A stretch of DNA of 55,975 nucleotides, taken from NCBI GenBank assembly GCA_035758825.1, contig DASTWA010000014.1:1-55975 (forward strand), in the 5' to 3' direction. A model generated the notes under the pieces. The model did no database searches and was not told the DNA's origin. It saw nothing but the letters and a program-made list of their open reading frames with translations. This document shows positions 17,168 through 24,571 of this stretch, piece by piece. The first letter of the stretch is position 1; each line of letters begins with the position of its first letter. A program made the translations under genes and the position numbers. Source of the DNA: JARIHD01 sp035758825 (GTDB lineage Bacteria > Patescibacteriota > Saccharimonadia > Saccharimonadales > UBA4665).

Positions 17168-18066
17168 AAGCTTAGCACCGTCTGCCAATTCTTGAGGGCA
17201 TTTTGGATGGTGTCGGGATCGAGTTTGGCGACATACAGAGGATGTTCGTGTTCATAAATGCCGTAGGCATCCTGAAAAATGCTGAATGTAATACCTGCGA
17301 ACGTCTTGGTCTGAATCGGTGACCCCTTCGGACGGTGCCAGCGGTGACTATATTTTGCCGCGGCATCGTGTAGTGTCCTGAGCTCATTGTCCAACCGGTG
17401 TGAGCGGAAGCGCAGCAGATAGTCGGCCTTCGGGATTTGCTTTACCACAAAGTCTTCTTCGGCTTTGAGTACGTAATTGAGCATGTGGTAGGCGGGGAGG
17501 GACAAGTCGTCTATCTCGATGGCTTCGCCGCGACGGAAGTACCGCGAAATACGGCGTAATGTCCGCAGCCCATAGGGTACATCAATGTAGGCGATGATGT
17601 CGGCCAGGGATTCAAGTTCGGGCGAGTAGGCCGCATAAATCCCTTCCCAAATAATGATTGGTGCCGGATCCAGGCGTTCTGTGTCTATGCGATGATTCGC
17701 GATCATGTCAAAGTCGGGCACGTCCACAGCCAAGCCTCCGGCCAACCGCCTGAGCGCAGCCTCGCAGCCAGGAAGATCAAAATTGCGCGGATCGTCAAAG
17801 CGGTAAGGGGTGCTTTTATTTTCTAGGAAATCAATCCCACGCTGGAATCTGTCCTGCGAGAAGAGCAGAGACTTGGTGTCCATTCTGGTGCCCAGACGCG
17901 CCGCGACACTGGTCTTGCCGCTGGCTGAGCCGCCAACAAACGTAATGACAAGCGATTTTGCCTTGGGCCGCGTTGATTTTGCTGCCCGCATAAGGACATT
18001 TTGAAGTTCCACGGGAGAGGTAAATAACTCCTGACTCCGTTGCAATGCGGGTTGCCGGTTATCCAT
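17164..18066 (-). CDS. P-loop kinase of the uridine kinase/phosphoribulokinase family
   Basis: A 300-residue protein with Walker A GGSASGKT (45-52), a following SQDRFQRG segment as in uridine kinases, an arginine-rich lid (RTLRRISRYFRRGE) and IIIWEGIYAAYSPEL at the Walker-B-like strand. It probably phosphorylates a nucleoside or a sugar, and uridine or cytidine is the closest guess. The N-terminal 35 residues and C-terminal 80 residues are extra compared with the minimal Udk fold. A TATAAT box (18079-18074), with TCGTCA 17 bp further upstream, ends 7 nt before the ATG, so the mRNA is probably leaderless. It is the last host-like gene before the GC-rich island. Confidence 0.75.
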   Translation of the reverse strand: MDNRQPALQRSQELFTSPVELQNVLMRAAKSTRPKAKSLVITFVGGSASGKTSVAARLGTRMDTKSLLFSQDRFQRGIDFLENKSTPYRFDDPRNFDLPGCEAALRRLAGGLAVDVPDFDMIANHRIDTERLDPAPIIIWEGIYAAYSPELESLADIIAYIDVPYGLRTLRRISRYFRRGEAIEIDDLSLPAYHMLNYVLKAEEDFVVKQIPKADYLLRFRSHRLDNELRTLHDAAAKYSHRWHRPKGSPIQTKTFAGITFSIFQDAYGIYEHEHPLYVAKLDPDTIQNALKNWQTVLSF

Positions 18067-18304
18067 AATTATTATTATATCTGTAATTTGCTGATGTGAC
18101 GAGACAAAGATGCACGCAATATTTAGCTTTTCGCTGTTTTCAGCTCGTCAGTATGAACGCACATTCATAGAAGCAATAACTATCGTCCCGGGCGGCACAC
18201 GGTTCACAGGCGGACCTGTGAGTGTTGACGTGTGTGCCGCCCAGGAGCGATAGCCTTCACGATCCGGAGTCATCCGGGTCATGAAGTGTGAATCATCTGT
18301 CGGT
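18067..18304. other. Junction between host-like DNA and the GC-rich island
   Basis: About 240 bp without a gene. The first third is AT-rich and holds the promoter of the uridine-kinase-like gene. The composition turns GC-rich after about 18180, starting with the large hairpin listed separately. I see no target-site duplication, transposase or tRNA here. Confidence 0.5.
18180..18253. repeat. Large three-tier inverted repeat at the end of the island
   Basis: A 74-bp imperfect palindrome. The outer arms are CTATCG/CGATAG (18180-18185, 18248-18253), the middle arms GGGCGGCACAC/GTGTGCCGCCC (18190-18200, 18232-18242) and the inner arms TCACAGG/CCTGTGA (18204-18210, 18215-18221) around a CGGA loop. 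It lies just after the stop of the vWA gene on the minus strand and marks the compositional break. No T-run follows on either strand. It may be a U-less terminator, as in GC-rich genomes, or a mobile-element end. Confidence 0.7.
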
Positions 18305-19147
18305 TCAGATCAGTTCCTCGTCCTGGAGGACGGCGGAAGTGGCCACGACGGCCGAGGTGTTGCGGGCGGCCGAGACCTTGCTGAGCACCTGCATGAGGGC
18401 GCGGAACCGTGCGGCTCGCTGCTGCGGGGTCTCACCGGGCTTGGCCATGAAGGACTGGACCTGCTCGCCATCGATGCCGAGCTGGTCGGTTGCGTATTCC
18501 TTCGGGTCGCCCAGGCCGTAGTCGGTCTGGAAGTAGAAGAACACGTAGCGGACGCGAGTCTTGTCGCGACCGGTGATCATCTGGTAAATCTGGCTGGCGT
18601 CGCGCGGTGCCTCGTTGTTGGCGCCGTCGGTCAGGATGACGATGTCGACGTCGACATCCATGCCGGTCTGGAGCTGCAGCTCCGCGACGTACTTCAGGGC
18701 CTGGGCGGTTCCGTCCAGGATGGCGCGGTGCAGAGCAGTGCCCCAGCCCCGGTTCGGGTCGTAGTCCTTGGCCGTCAGCTCGGGGAGCTGGTTGAACGGG
18801 TGGAAGTGCGTCCCGTCGCTGGCGACCCAGATGGGCTTCGGTGCTCCGCTGCTGAAGGCGGTGCCTCCGACCCGCAGGGCGCTGATGTCATCCTCGCGGG
18901 CGGCACGTACGGCCGGCACGAAGTCGTTGTTGAAGCCGTTCCGCAGCCCGTCGGCGACGTCCTCCATGGAGGGCGAAGCGTCGAGGATGAAGAACACGAC
19001 TCGCAGGCCGCCGCCCATGACGGTCTCGTCGGCCGTCAGCGTGGCGCCCTGGACGAGCGGTGCGGCGATCTGGTTGGCGGCCATGACCACGGCGCTGGAT
19101 GCGTCCGGGTCCTGGAAGAACGCGGCGATTTCGCTTGCCTGTGACAT
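18305..19147 (-). CDS. vWA-domain protein, TerY-like
   Basis: A 280-residue protein with a von Willebrand factor A domain. The MIDAS motif DASPS is at residues 56-60, after the strand RVVFFIL, and ILTDGANNEAP with the second metal-site Asp comes at about 171-181. No signal peptide or TM segment, so it should be cytoplasmic. It is the last gene of a four-gene minus-strand operon with a PP2C phosphatase and an atypical kinase. vWA, PP2C and kinase/zinc-ribbon together are the composition of the TerY-P triad known from ter-type stress systems. A strong Shine-Dalgarno GAGGAGG precedes the ATG. Base composition is far GC-richer than the flanks. Confidence 0.8.
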   Translation of the reverse strand: MSQASEIAAFFQDPDASSAVVMAANQIAAPLVQGATLTADETVMGGGLRVVFFILDASPSMEDVADGLRNGFNNDFVPAVRAAREDDISALRVGGTAFSSGAPKPIWVASDGTHFHPFNQLPELTAKDYDPNRGWGTALHRAILDGTAQALKYVAELQLQTGMDVDVDIVILTDGANNEAPRDASQIYQMITGRDKTRVRYVFFYFQTDYGLGDPKEYATDQLGIDGEQVQSFMAKPGETPQQRAARFRALMQVLSKVSAARNTSAVVATSAVLQDEELI

Positions 19148-19171
19148 TGCTGTCCTCCTCGTTGGTTTCCG

Positions 19172-20245
19172 TTACGCGGTGGTCGCGAACGGCTGGTCGT
19201 GGGTGAAGAAGCGGACGCCCTTGCTCTGGGCCTCGTCGTAGAGGGCCAGCACGTGGGGCGCGTTGGGCACGATGGCTGCGGTGCCGTCGGTGGCGAACGC
19301 CATCTGGTTGAAGAACGGCGTGCCGTCGAAGAACCGCATGACCTGCTTCTGCATGTTGAAGTTGCAGAAGTCCTCGGCAACGCCGAAGAACTCGACCCAG
19401 CCCTTGGCCTGCGCGAACAGGTCGACGATGGCCTTCTGGAACCCACCCTGCGGGTGAGTCGGGTCGGGCCGGCACGGCTCCAGGGGGCCGAACCAGTCGG
19501 TGTCACGGATGTGTCCCTTGGAGACCGGCACCGGCGCTACGAAGCGCGCGCCCTCGATGAAGGCAAGCGTCTCGCTCAGGAGCGGATGCAGGTTGACACC
19601 GTCCGTTCCGAGCTTGCAGTGCCCGGCGAAAATCCAGACGGGGCCCTGGCCGGTCTGCTGGAGGTAGTTCCAGTAGGCGACGGTGTCCTTGATGTTCAGC
19701 ATGGACTGGATGTAGCCCATGTCGATGGGTGAACCGTCGGCGGGGTCGAAGCAGGTGGCCTGGAAGACCCCCATCTTCTCGTCGACCAGGTTCAGCACGG
19801 CCGCCTTGTTGTTGCGCAGGTCGAACGGCGAACCGTCCGTCGTGCGCCAGCGGGTGGCGTAGCTGATGTGGTACGGCACGTGGCCGTCCTGGGAGTACAC
19901 GAACCCCGTGTAGTAGTCCGTGCCGATGGTGCCGTTGAGCAGCCGCGTGCAGCAGCGCAGTACCACGTCGTCGGTGCCCTGTACCGGCAGTCGTCCCTCG
20001 TCACGGAAGTCGAACTGGAGGTCGGTGAGCATCGCGATGTTGCTGATGCCGTCCTGCTCCAGCTGTGCAGCCGTGCGCAGGTTGTGGTGACGCCGGAACT
20101 TGACGCCCTCGATGAAGGCGCCATCGATGTCCGGCGAGTACCAGGCGTAAGCCTTCCGGGGGTCCCAGAAGTCCGGCTGGTGTACCAGGTCTGCGTGCGG
20201 TGCGATCTCGACACCCTCGGGGAGCGTCAGGTCGATGGCTTTCAT
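19172..20245 (-). CDS. Unknown protein in the phosphatase-kinase-vWA operon
   Basis: A 357-residue soluble protein that I do not recognise. It is rich in aromatic residues, His and Asp, and has several Cys (CCTRLL, ATCFDPAD, GHCKLG, EPCRPD, EDFCNF). It has no P-loop, TM segment or signal peptide. Notable stretches are KAYAWYSPDIDGAFIEGVKF, which mentions no known active site, and GPVWIFAGHCKLGTDGVNLH. It sits between the kinase and vWA genes with a strong Shine-Dalgarno (GAGGAGAGG) just before the ATG, so it is a regular member of the operon. It could be the effector or the substrate controlled by the kinase/phosphatase pair. Codon use is GC-rich like its neighbours. Confidence 0.7.
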   Translation of the reverse strand: MKAIDLTLPEGVEIAPHADLVHQPDFWDPRKAYAWYSPDIDGAFIEGVKFRRHHNLRTAAQLEQDGISNIAMLTDLQFDFRDEGRLPVQGTDDVVLRCCTRLLNGTIGTDYYTGFVYSQDGHVPYHISYATRWRTTDGSPFDLRNNKAAVLNLVDEKMGVFQATCFDPADGSPIDMGYIQSMLNIKDTVAYWNYLQQTGQGPVWIFAGHCKLGTDGVNLHPLLSETLAFIEGARFVAPVPVSKGHIRDTDWFGPLEPCRPDPTHPQGGFQKAIVDLFAQAKGWVEFFGVAEDFCNFNMQKQVMRFFDGTPFFNQMAFATDGTAAIVPNAPHVLALYDEAQSKGVRFFTHDQPFATTA

Positions 20246-20282
20246 GAACCTCTCCTCGGTTGCGGCCGGTTGGCCAGTGAAC

Positions 20283-22250
20283 TTACTTCCGGGTTGTCAT
20301 CGTGGCGATGCCACTCCGACGGGCGATGCCGACCCTGCTGCCAAAACGGAACAGCTGGTCGTCGATGTTCAACTGACCCTGGGTGCTGGTCAGCGTGGTG
20401 CAGGTGCCGTCGCTGAGCGACTGCTTCACGATCCCGCTGGGGGTCATGTGCAGCACACTCGCTCCTTGGTGTAGCTTGCCGCGTGGTGTCGACCACAGCG
20501 GGAACGTGCTGTCGGTTGACTCGACGGTCTGGTTCTGGTGAACTTTTCCGTCCAGGCCGATCAGCGCGTAACGCGCATAGTCGCGTCCCTGGTAGGACGT
20601 CAGTATGGCGAGCAGTACCGAGTTGGCACTGAAGTACACGGCGAAGTCTTCGATTGTCTCGTCGACGTGTAGCCCCAGGTCGCCGACCGGATGGTACTGG
20701 TAGCGGCTGCCCTTGGCATTGCCGTGGATTACGAACCACTCCCAGTTGCGGAGGGCCCGGTCGTAGCCGAAGATGACCTCGCGGTCAGCCCCGGTGTTGT
20801 GATCGGCGGTGAACCAGCTCTGACGCTGGTGCACTTCGGTCACGTGCGTGTCGTACACGACGCCTTGCGGCCCGAACAGGTCACTGCGGACCAGGGCGTT
20901 CGAGGCCGTCCGGTAGAGGTACCGTGAGCTGGTGTCGAACACCGCTGATTCGCCCTCCAGGACTCCCGTAGAAGTGCCTTCGAGGCGGACCAGGGTGCTG
21001 CCGCTGATGCGGTACAGCTCCAGTTTTGCTGGCGCAGGCCGGGTTGGCTCGGGACACACCACCAAGCAGTTCGCGAAGAACCGGTAGCGGGCGCCCGGGA
21101 TGCTCGGCAGGGCTGTATCAAGGGTGGCCGCGGTGCCTTGCTCATTGACGCGGATGACTCGTGTCTGACTGCCGACGCGGCAGACCAGGTAGAGGTCCTT
21201 GTCTAGAGCTTGGGCGAACAGAAGGATTCCCGGCGCCTTGAACAGCTCCTCGATGATCAGGTTGACGAGCCCGGTGACCTCGATGGTCGTTGCCTCGTGG
21301 CATTTCGGGCACGTCTTCCGTGAGGAGTGATAGTCCGTTCTGCAGGTCTTGCAGGTGGCGATGCCTTGCGCGAACGCGCGTAGCAGGGCCGGATCCAGCG
21401 GGTCTTCGAGCCGTCTCTTCAGCCGTTCCACCAGTGCGTGCAGCACTTCATCGCTCAGGACTTCGGGGCTGCCCAGCATTTGGGGGAAGGTGACACCGGG
21501 GTCGAAGATGGTGATACCGGCCTTTGCCCGGTTCTGGAGCCCTTTGACGGTTGGGTGTGACCCCATCCGGAAGGGATGCGCTCCAGGGATCGCCAGCAGT
21601 GAAAAGGCGACCAGGAAGGCGAACCGGTCATGGTGCGGTGCGGGTTCGACGTGGGTACCGCCGGGGGTCAGGTTGGCGTACAGGTCGGGATGCGCGAACA
21701 TCTCGGTCGTCGCCAGGCATGGATAACCTTCAAGCCCCCAGCTGTCCGTGTCGACCCACGCTCGTAGGAGATCGTTGGGGTCGAACATGACACAGCCCAG
21801 GTTGACGTCGCCGACTACTCGTCCAGCGTCGTGAACCAGTTCGAGGTCATCGAAGATGCCGGCGAACAGGGTGGCGATCTTGCTGAGCCCTATCTGATGA
21901 CTGGTCCGGAACGAACTGTCCAGCAGCTTGATCAGCTTGTCGTAGCCAGGCGGCACACGACGCATCAGGTAGCCGATGACCTTCCGAAGTGTCGGGTCGT
22001 GGGCGAGCCGAAGCGGCAGCGTGAACTGCGTCGGCAGGCTCAGCGGATGGGCACAGACGGCCTGGAGCTTCCGGCTGCGGTATGCGGCGATCTGCAGCGC
22101 TTCGCGGTTTGCCGGGTCGGGCGGGTGAAACAGCTTGACGCAGAGGTCGTCATCCTCGGGGTGCTTGATAACCATCCCCTCGGAACCTGCGCCCAGTTTG
22201 GCTTGGGGATCGACCAGGTAGGTCTTCCCGTCGAGCACGTACTGGGTCAT
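20283..22250 (-). CDS. Atypical protein kinase with zinc ribbon and C-terminal repeat domain
   Basis: A 655-residue multidomain protein. The kinase-like domain (about 5-290) has the glycine loop GAGSEG (20-25), Lys39 in CVKLF, the catalytic loop GDVNLGCV with D148 and N150, and the metal-binding WVDTDSWG in place of DFG. A zinc ribbon follows with C300, C303, C314 and C317 (CKTC-10-CPKC). The remaining 330 residues are beta-rich with repeated short strands and may form a propeller. Kinase plus zinc ribbon, next to PP2C and vWA, matches the kinase of TerY-P triads; the C-terminal extension is unusual as far as I know. The Shine-Dalgarno GGAGG lies inside the end of the PP2C gene. Confidence 0.8.
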   Translation of the reverse strand: MTQYVLDGKTYLVDPQAKLGAGSEGMVIKHPEDDDLCVKLFHPPDPANREALQIAAYRSRKLQAVCAHPLSLPTQFTLPLRLAHDPTLRKVIGYLMRRVPPGYDKLIKLLDSSFRTSHQIGLSKIATLFAGIFDDLELVHDAGRVVGDVNLGCVMFDPNDLLRAWVDTDSWGLEGYPCLATTEMFAHPDLYANLTPGGTHVEPAPHHDRFAFLVAFSLLAIPGAHPFRMGSHPTVKGLQNRAKAGITIFDPGVTFPQMLGSPEVLSDEVLHALVERLKRRLEDPLDPALLRAFAQGIATCKTCRTDYHSSRKTCPKCHEATTIEVTGLVNLIIEELFKAPGILLFAQALDKDLYLVCRVGSQTRVIRVNEQGTAATLDTALPSIPGARYRFFANCLVVCPEPTRPAPAKLELYRISGSTLVRLEGTSTGVLEGESAVFDTSSRYLYRTASNALVRSDLFGPQGVVYDTHVTEVHQRQSWFTADHNTGADREVIFGYDRALRNWEWFVIHGNAKGSRYQYHPVGDLGLHVDETIEDFAVYFSANSVLLAILTSYQGRDYARYALIGLDGKVHQNQTVESTDSTFPLWSTPRGKLHQGASVLHMTPSGIVKQSLSDGTCTTLTSTQGQLNIDDQLFRFGSRVGIARRSGIATMTTRK

Positions 22251-22256
22251 GGTGAC

Positions 22257-23090
22257 CTACACCTCCAATCGCTCCCTCGTGAGAACCGTGCAGTCGTCGC
22301 CCATCTTGCCACCGTATTCCTTGCGGAGCCGGTTGAGCGCGAACTGCAACCCCATCGGATTGTCGTCACCTCCGAAGAACGCACCGGGCAGGCCCAGTTG
22401 GGGCATTTCCAGCAGTTCTTTGAGGCCGTCCGTTGCCAGCCAGAGTCGCGGGACTTCGGCCGATGCGTAGACGCTTACGTCGAATCCACCGCCGGGGCTG
22501 TTGATCGACAGGGCGGGGTAGTCGGGCTGGTTGTTCTGGTCGACGATGAACACCTCGTCGTTTACGCCCACCACGCCATCGTCGGCTCGGAAGACCACCA
22601 GGGTCTCGCCGTCGTCGATGAATCCGGCCACGGTTGCGGCCAGGTAGTCGATGGTGAACCGCCGGGTGGCGTTGATCTGGTTGCGGAAGGCATTGCTGCC
22701 TCGGAACTGTACGCCGAACGGCCAGTGGATGTTGGCAGGCATGATGGTGTTCGCCAGGTTGCGCATGAAGTTCGTCACCGAGTGGTACAGCGGCATGGGG
22801 ATGTCCTCCATGCGTGCTCCGCCGATGATTAGCTCCTGAATACGCGCCAGGCAGTTCACCACCATCAGATTGGAACCGACCTCGCTGTGGGTGAAGGCGG
22901 GGATACCGCTGCATCCGTCAGAGATCAGACCGATCCGATAGCTCGTTCCCCATGACGGGATCCCGAACTCCTGCACCAGGACGGCGTCCTGGTTGTTGGT
23001 GCCCAGCTTGGCGTGTTTGACGCCATGGACACTGCCCGTTCTGAGGCGGAATAGTTGGGCCAAAGCCCTCACCTCTTTCAAATCTTTCAA
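22257..23090 (-). CDS. PP2C-type protein phosphatase
   Basis: A 277-residue protein with the PP2C metal-binding set: D35 in TNNQDAVLV, D58 in GLISDGCSG, ATDGLKELLE in the middle and the final GDDCTVLTRE (D265/D266). It should dephosphorylate Ser/Thr residues, most likely those set by the kinase encoded 6 nt downstream. It is the first gene of the minus-strand operon. The start is uncertain: the frame opens with TTG at 23090, and GTG seven codons in and TTG ten codons in are alternatives, since PP2C domains need little sequence before the QD motif. Base composition is GC-rich like the rest of the island. Confidence 0.82.
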   Translation of the reverse strand: MKDLKEVRALAQLFRLRTGSVHGVKHAKLGTNNQDAVLVQEFGIPSWGTSYRIGLISDGCSGIPAFTHSEVGSNLMVVNCLARIQELIIGGARMEDIPMPLYHSVTNFMRNLANTIMPANIHWPFGVQFRGSNAFRNQINATRRFTIDYLAATVAGFIDDGETLVVFRADDGVVGVNDEVFIVDQNNQPDYPALSINSPGGGFDVSVYASAEVPRLWLATDGLKELLEMPQLGLPGAFFGGDDNPMGLQFALNRLRKEYGGKMGDDCTVLTRERLEV

Positions 23091-23122
23091 TGAACCGACT
23101 TGTTAATGATCTGCAGCCTTAC

Positions 23123-23137
23123 TTGTAGTGCCTACAA
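23123..23137. promoter_or_regulatory. 15-bp palindrome upstream of the island operon
   Basis: TTGTAG-TGC-CTACAA is a perfect inverted repeat with a 3-bp spacer, 33 bp before the first possible start of the PP2C gene. Its size suits an HTH-dimer operator. It lies between the M23-gene terminator and the PP2C start, where the operon promoter should be. Confidence 0.4.
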
Positions 23138-23143
23138 ACAAAA

Positions 23144-23157
23144 AAGGGATCTCCCTT
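23144..23157 (-). terminator. Intrinsic terminator of the M23 peptidase gene
   Basis: AAGGGA/TCCCTT form a short hairpin. On the minus strand it is followed by a run of T (complement of 23141-23145). It lies about 70 bp after the stop of the M23 peptidase gene. The stem is short, so efficiency is uncertain. Confidence 0.55.
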
Positions 23158-23227
23158 CTCTATGAGTCATCCACAGTGCTACTGATGCTAATCCTACAAT
23201 GAAATATTAGTTATGTCGAGATGTTTT

Positions 23228-24190
23228 CTAGGGGTGGCCGGCGATGAATCCTCGCGGGTCGGTGGCCTGACCGTTTACTCTGATTTCAAAATGCAGGTGG
23301 GGACCGGTCGAAACACCGGTCGTACCTTGACGGCCCAGTTCGGTCGCCGTGTTTACATCCTGCCCTGGTTTAACGGCGACCGAGTACATATGGCCGTATA
23401 CGGAGGTTATGCCATTGCCGTGGTCGATGATTACATGGTTGCCTAATCCGCTGGAGCGCTCTACCAAAATGACCTTGCCGCTGCGAAAAGCGTAGATAGG
23501 GGTGACGCCGGAACGCTGGCCGTCACTTATATCGATACCGGTGTGGGTTGTCCGATAGAAGCGGCCTTTTTCGCCAAAGTAGGTGGTGATCTGTCCATGC
23601 ATCGGCCACACGGCCTGTTCGGGATTGGCTCCGGAGGACAGGCCGGCGGCGGGCAAGGCTTGTTGGGCGGTCCGCAACGCGGGGTCATCCGGGTCAATGA
23701 TGGGTACATCTTCGTTGTGGATATGACTGGCGGGGCTTATTACTGCGTTTACGGCGTCAGTAGAAGATATAAAACCATAAAAATTAATCGGGATTTGCAG
23801 AACAAACACTATAACGCCCGCCGCCGTGCGAACGACCCACATGCAACCCGCCGCTATGGCTTTGCCCACAGCCCGAGCAGCGGCCGCAACAGCCTTGGCC
23901 GCCTGGACGGTTGATGCTCCGGCATGCAGGAGGCCTCCCTTAGCGACCCGCCAAGTACCACCGAGGCTTTGACCGAGGACGTGTAAAAATTCATCCGTAC
24001 CGGCCGCGAATGCGTTGGGGTTGTTGGAATAATACACCGACGAGCCGGATGACGGCGATCCGCTAGTCAGGCTAGCAGTCTTAATGCAGCCCTGCACGAA
24101 TACCAGCAAAAAGAAGCAGGCGAGGAGAATAGACAGGCCCACGAACAGGTTCGGCAGCTTATACGCCAGAAAGAATAATCGTCCATTCAT
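23228..24190 (-). CDS. M23 (LytM-type) peptidase, membrane-anchored
   Basis: A 320-residue protein. The N-terminal hydrophobic segment at about 13-35 anchors it, and a second hydrophobic stretch lies at about 113-140 after an Ala-rich amphipathic helix. The C-terminal M23 domain (about 195-315) has the zinc motifs HTGIDIS (HxxxD) and GPHLHFEI (HxH), plus VIIDHGNGITSVYGHM. It should cut peptidoglycan cross-links or stems outside the membrane. A TATAAT lies about 35 nt before the start, so this gene has a leader, unlike most host genes here. A terminator follows at 23144-23157. Confidence 0.92.
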   Translation of the reverse strand: MNGRLFFLAYKLPNLFVGLSILLACFFLLVFVQGCIKTASLTSGSPSSGSSVYYSNNPNAFAAGTDEFLHVLGQSLGGTWRVAKGGLLHAGASTVQAAKAVAAAARAVGKAIAAGCMWVVRTAAGVIVFVLQIPINFYGFISSTDAVNAVISPASHIHNEDVPIIDPDDPALRTAQQALPAAGLSSGANPEQAVWPMHGQITTYFGEKGRFYRTTHTGIDISDGQRSGVTPIYAFRSGKVILVERSSGLGNHVIIDHGNGITSVYGHMYSVAVKPGQDVNTATELGRQGTTGVSTGPHLHFEIRVNGQATDPRGFIAGHP

Positions 24191-24316
24191 ATGCGGCTCA
24201 CACGCTCACCTACGTGAAAGGCTATATTATACACTCATGTTGTGTATTGTGCACTTCGGTGGCAGGCAATACGCTCCCGCAGCTTATCAGGACTAAGATC
24301 ATGCTGAGTTAGTGGG

Positions 24317-24424
24317 TTAGGCATCATGACCTGCATTATTAAGCGTATCGACAACCAACCGCATACGTTTAGTAACCGTTTCTACGTCTTCGCCCGTGAA
24401 CGCATTCGAGCAAAATAGTTTCAT
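24317..24424 (-). pseudogene. Short 35-residue ORF with its own promoter, probably a truncated gene
   Basis: An ATG at 24424 sits 7 nt after a TATAGT box (24437-24432), the leaderless arrangement of real genes in this genome. The 35-residue product begins MKLFCSNAFTGEDVETVT and continues RMRLVVDTLNNAGHDA before a TAA. This looks like the opening beta-alpha unit of a nucleoside 2-deoxyribosyltransferase-like or similar Rossmann protein, cut off after the first helix. No frame after the stop restores a plausible continuation. It may be a remnant or a genuine small protein. Confidence 0.4.
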
Positions 24425-24445
24425 GCCACTTACTATACCAAACAA

Positions 24446-24472
24446 AAAAGACCTCTCGATTGAGAAGTCTTT
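24446..24472. terminator. Intrinsic terminator hairpin
   Basis: AAAGAC/GTCTTT outer arms and TCTC/GAGA inner arms enclose a GATT loop, with one mismatch. On the minus strand the stem is followed by six T. It would end transcription coming from the nucleotidase gene and from a former tRNA at 24487. Confidence 0.75.
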
Positions 24473-24480
24473 AATACGGC

Positions 24481-24500
24481 TATGCTTGGAGGGCCCACCA
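24481..24500 (-). repeat. Imperfect copy of the tRNA-Lys 3' end
   Basis: TATGCTTGGAGGGCCCACC repeats the 3' end and downstream flank of tRNA-Lys (TATGTTTGGAGGGCC-ACC, from 25224) with one substitution and one inserted base. Both copies are followed, on the minus strand, by a terminator. The DNA before it does not fold into a full tRNA, so it is a remnant or a duplicated attachment-type sequence. Confidence 0.4.
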
Positions 24501-24571
24501 GTATTTTTTGAAACCCAAACTGATTCCCCGTAAGATTATCCCTCACCTTATCCTGATTTTACCGGTATAGC

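Larger units (their letters stand above)
24191..24571. other. Intergenic region between the M23 and nucleotidase genes
   Basis: Besides the short ORF, this 380-bp stretch holds the M23 promoter (TATAAT near 24225-24220), a terminator hairpin at 24446-24472 and a tRNA-3'-end-like sequence at 24481-24500. I see nothing else in it. Confidence 0.5.

Noticed and set aside
18180..18253. Integron attC site
   Set aside because: The palindrome lacks the RYYYAAC and GTTRRRY ends of attC and no integrase is nearby.
18281..23000. Long plus-strand open frames in the GC-rich island
   Set aside because: They run antisense to the PP2C, kinase, unknown and vWA genes. GC-rich coding DNA is nearly free of stops on the other strand. 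The minus-strand frames have domain motifs and ribosome-binding sites, the plus-strand ones have none.
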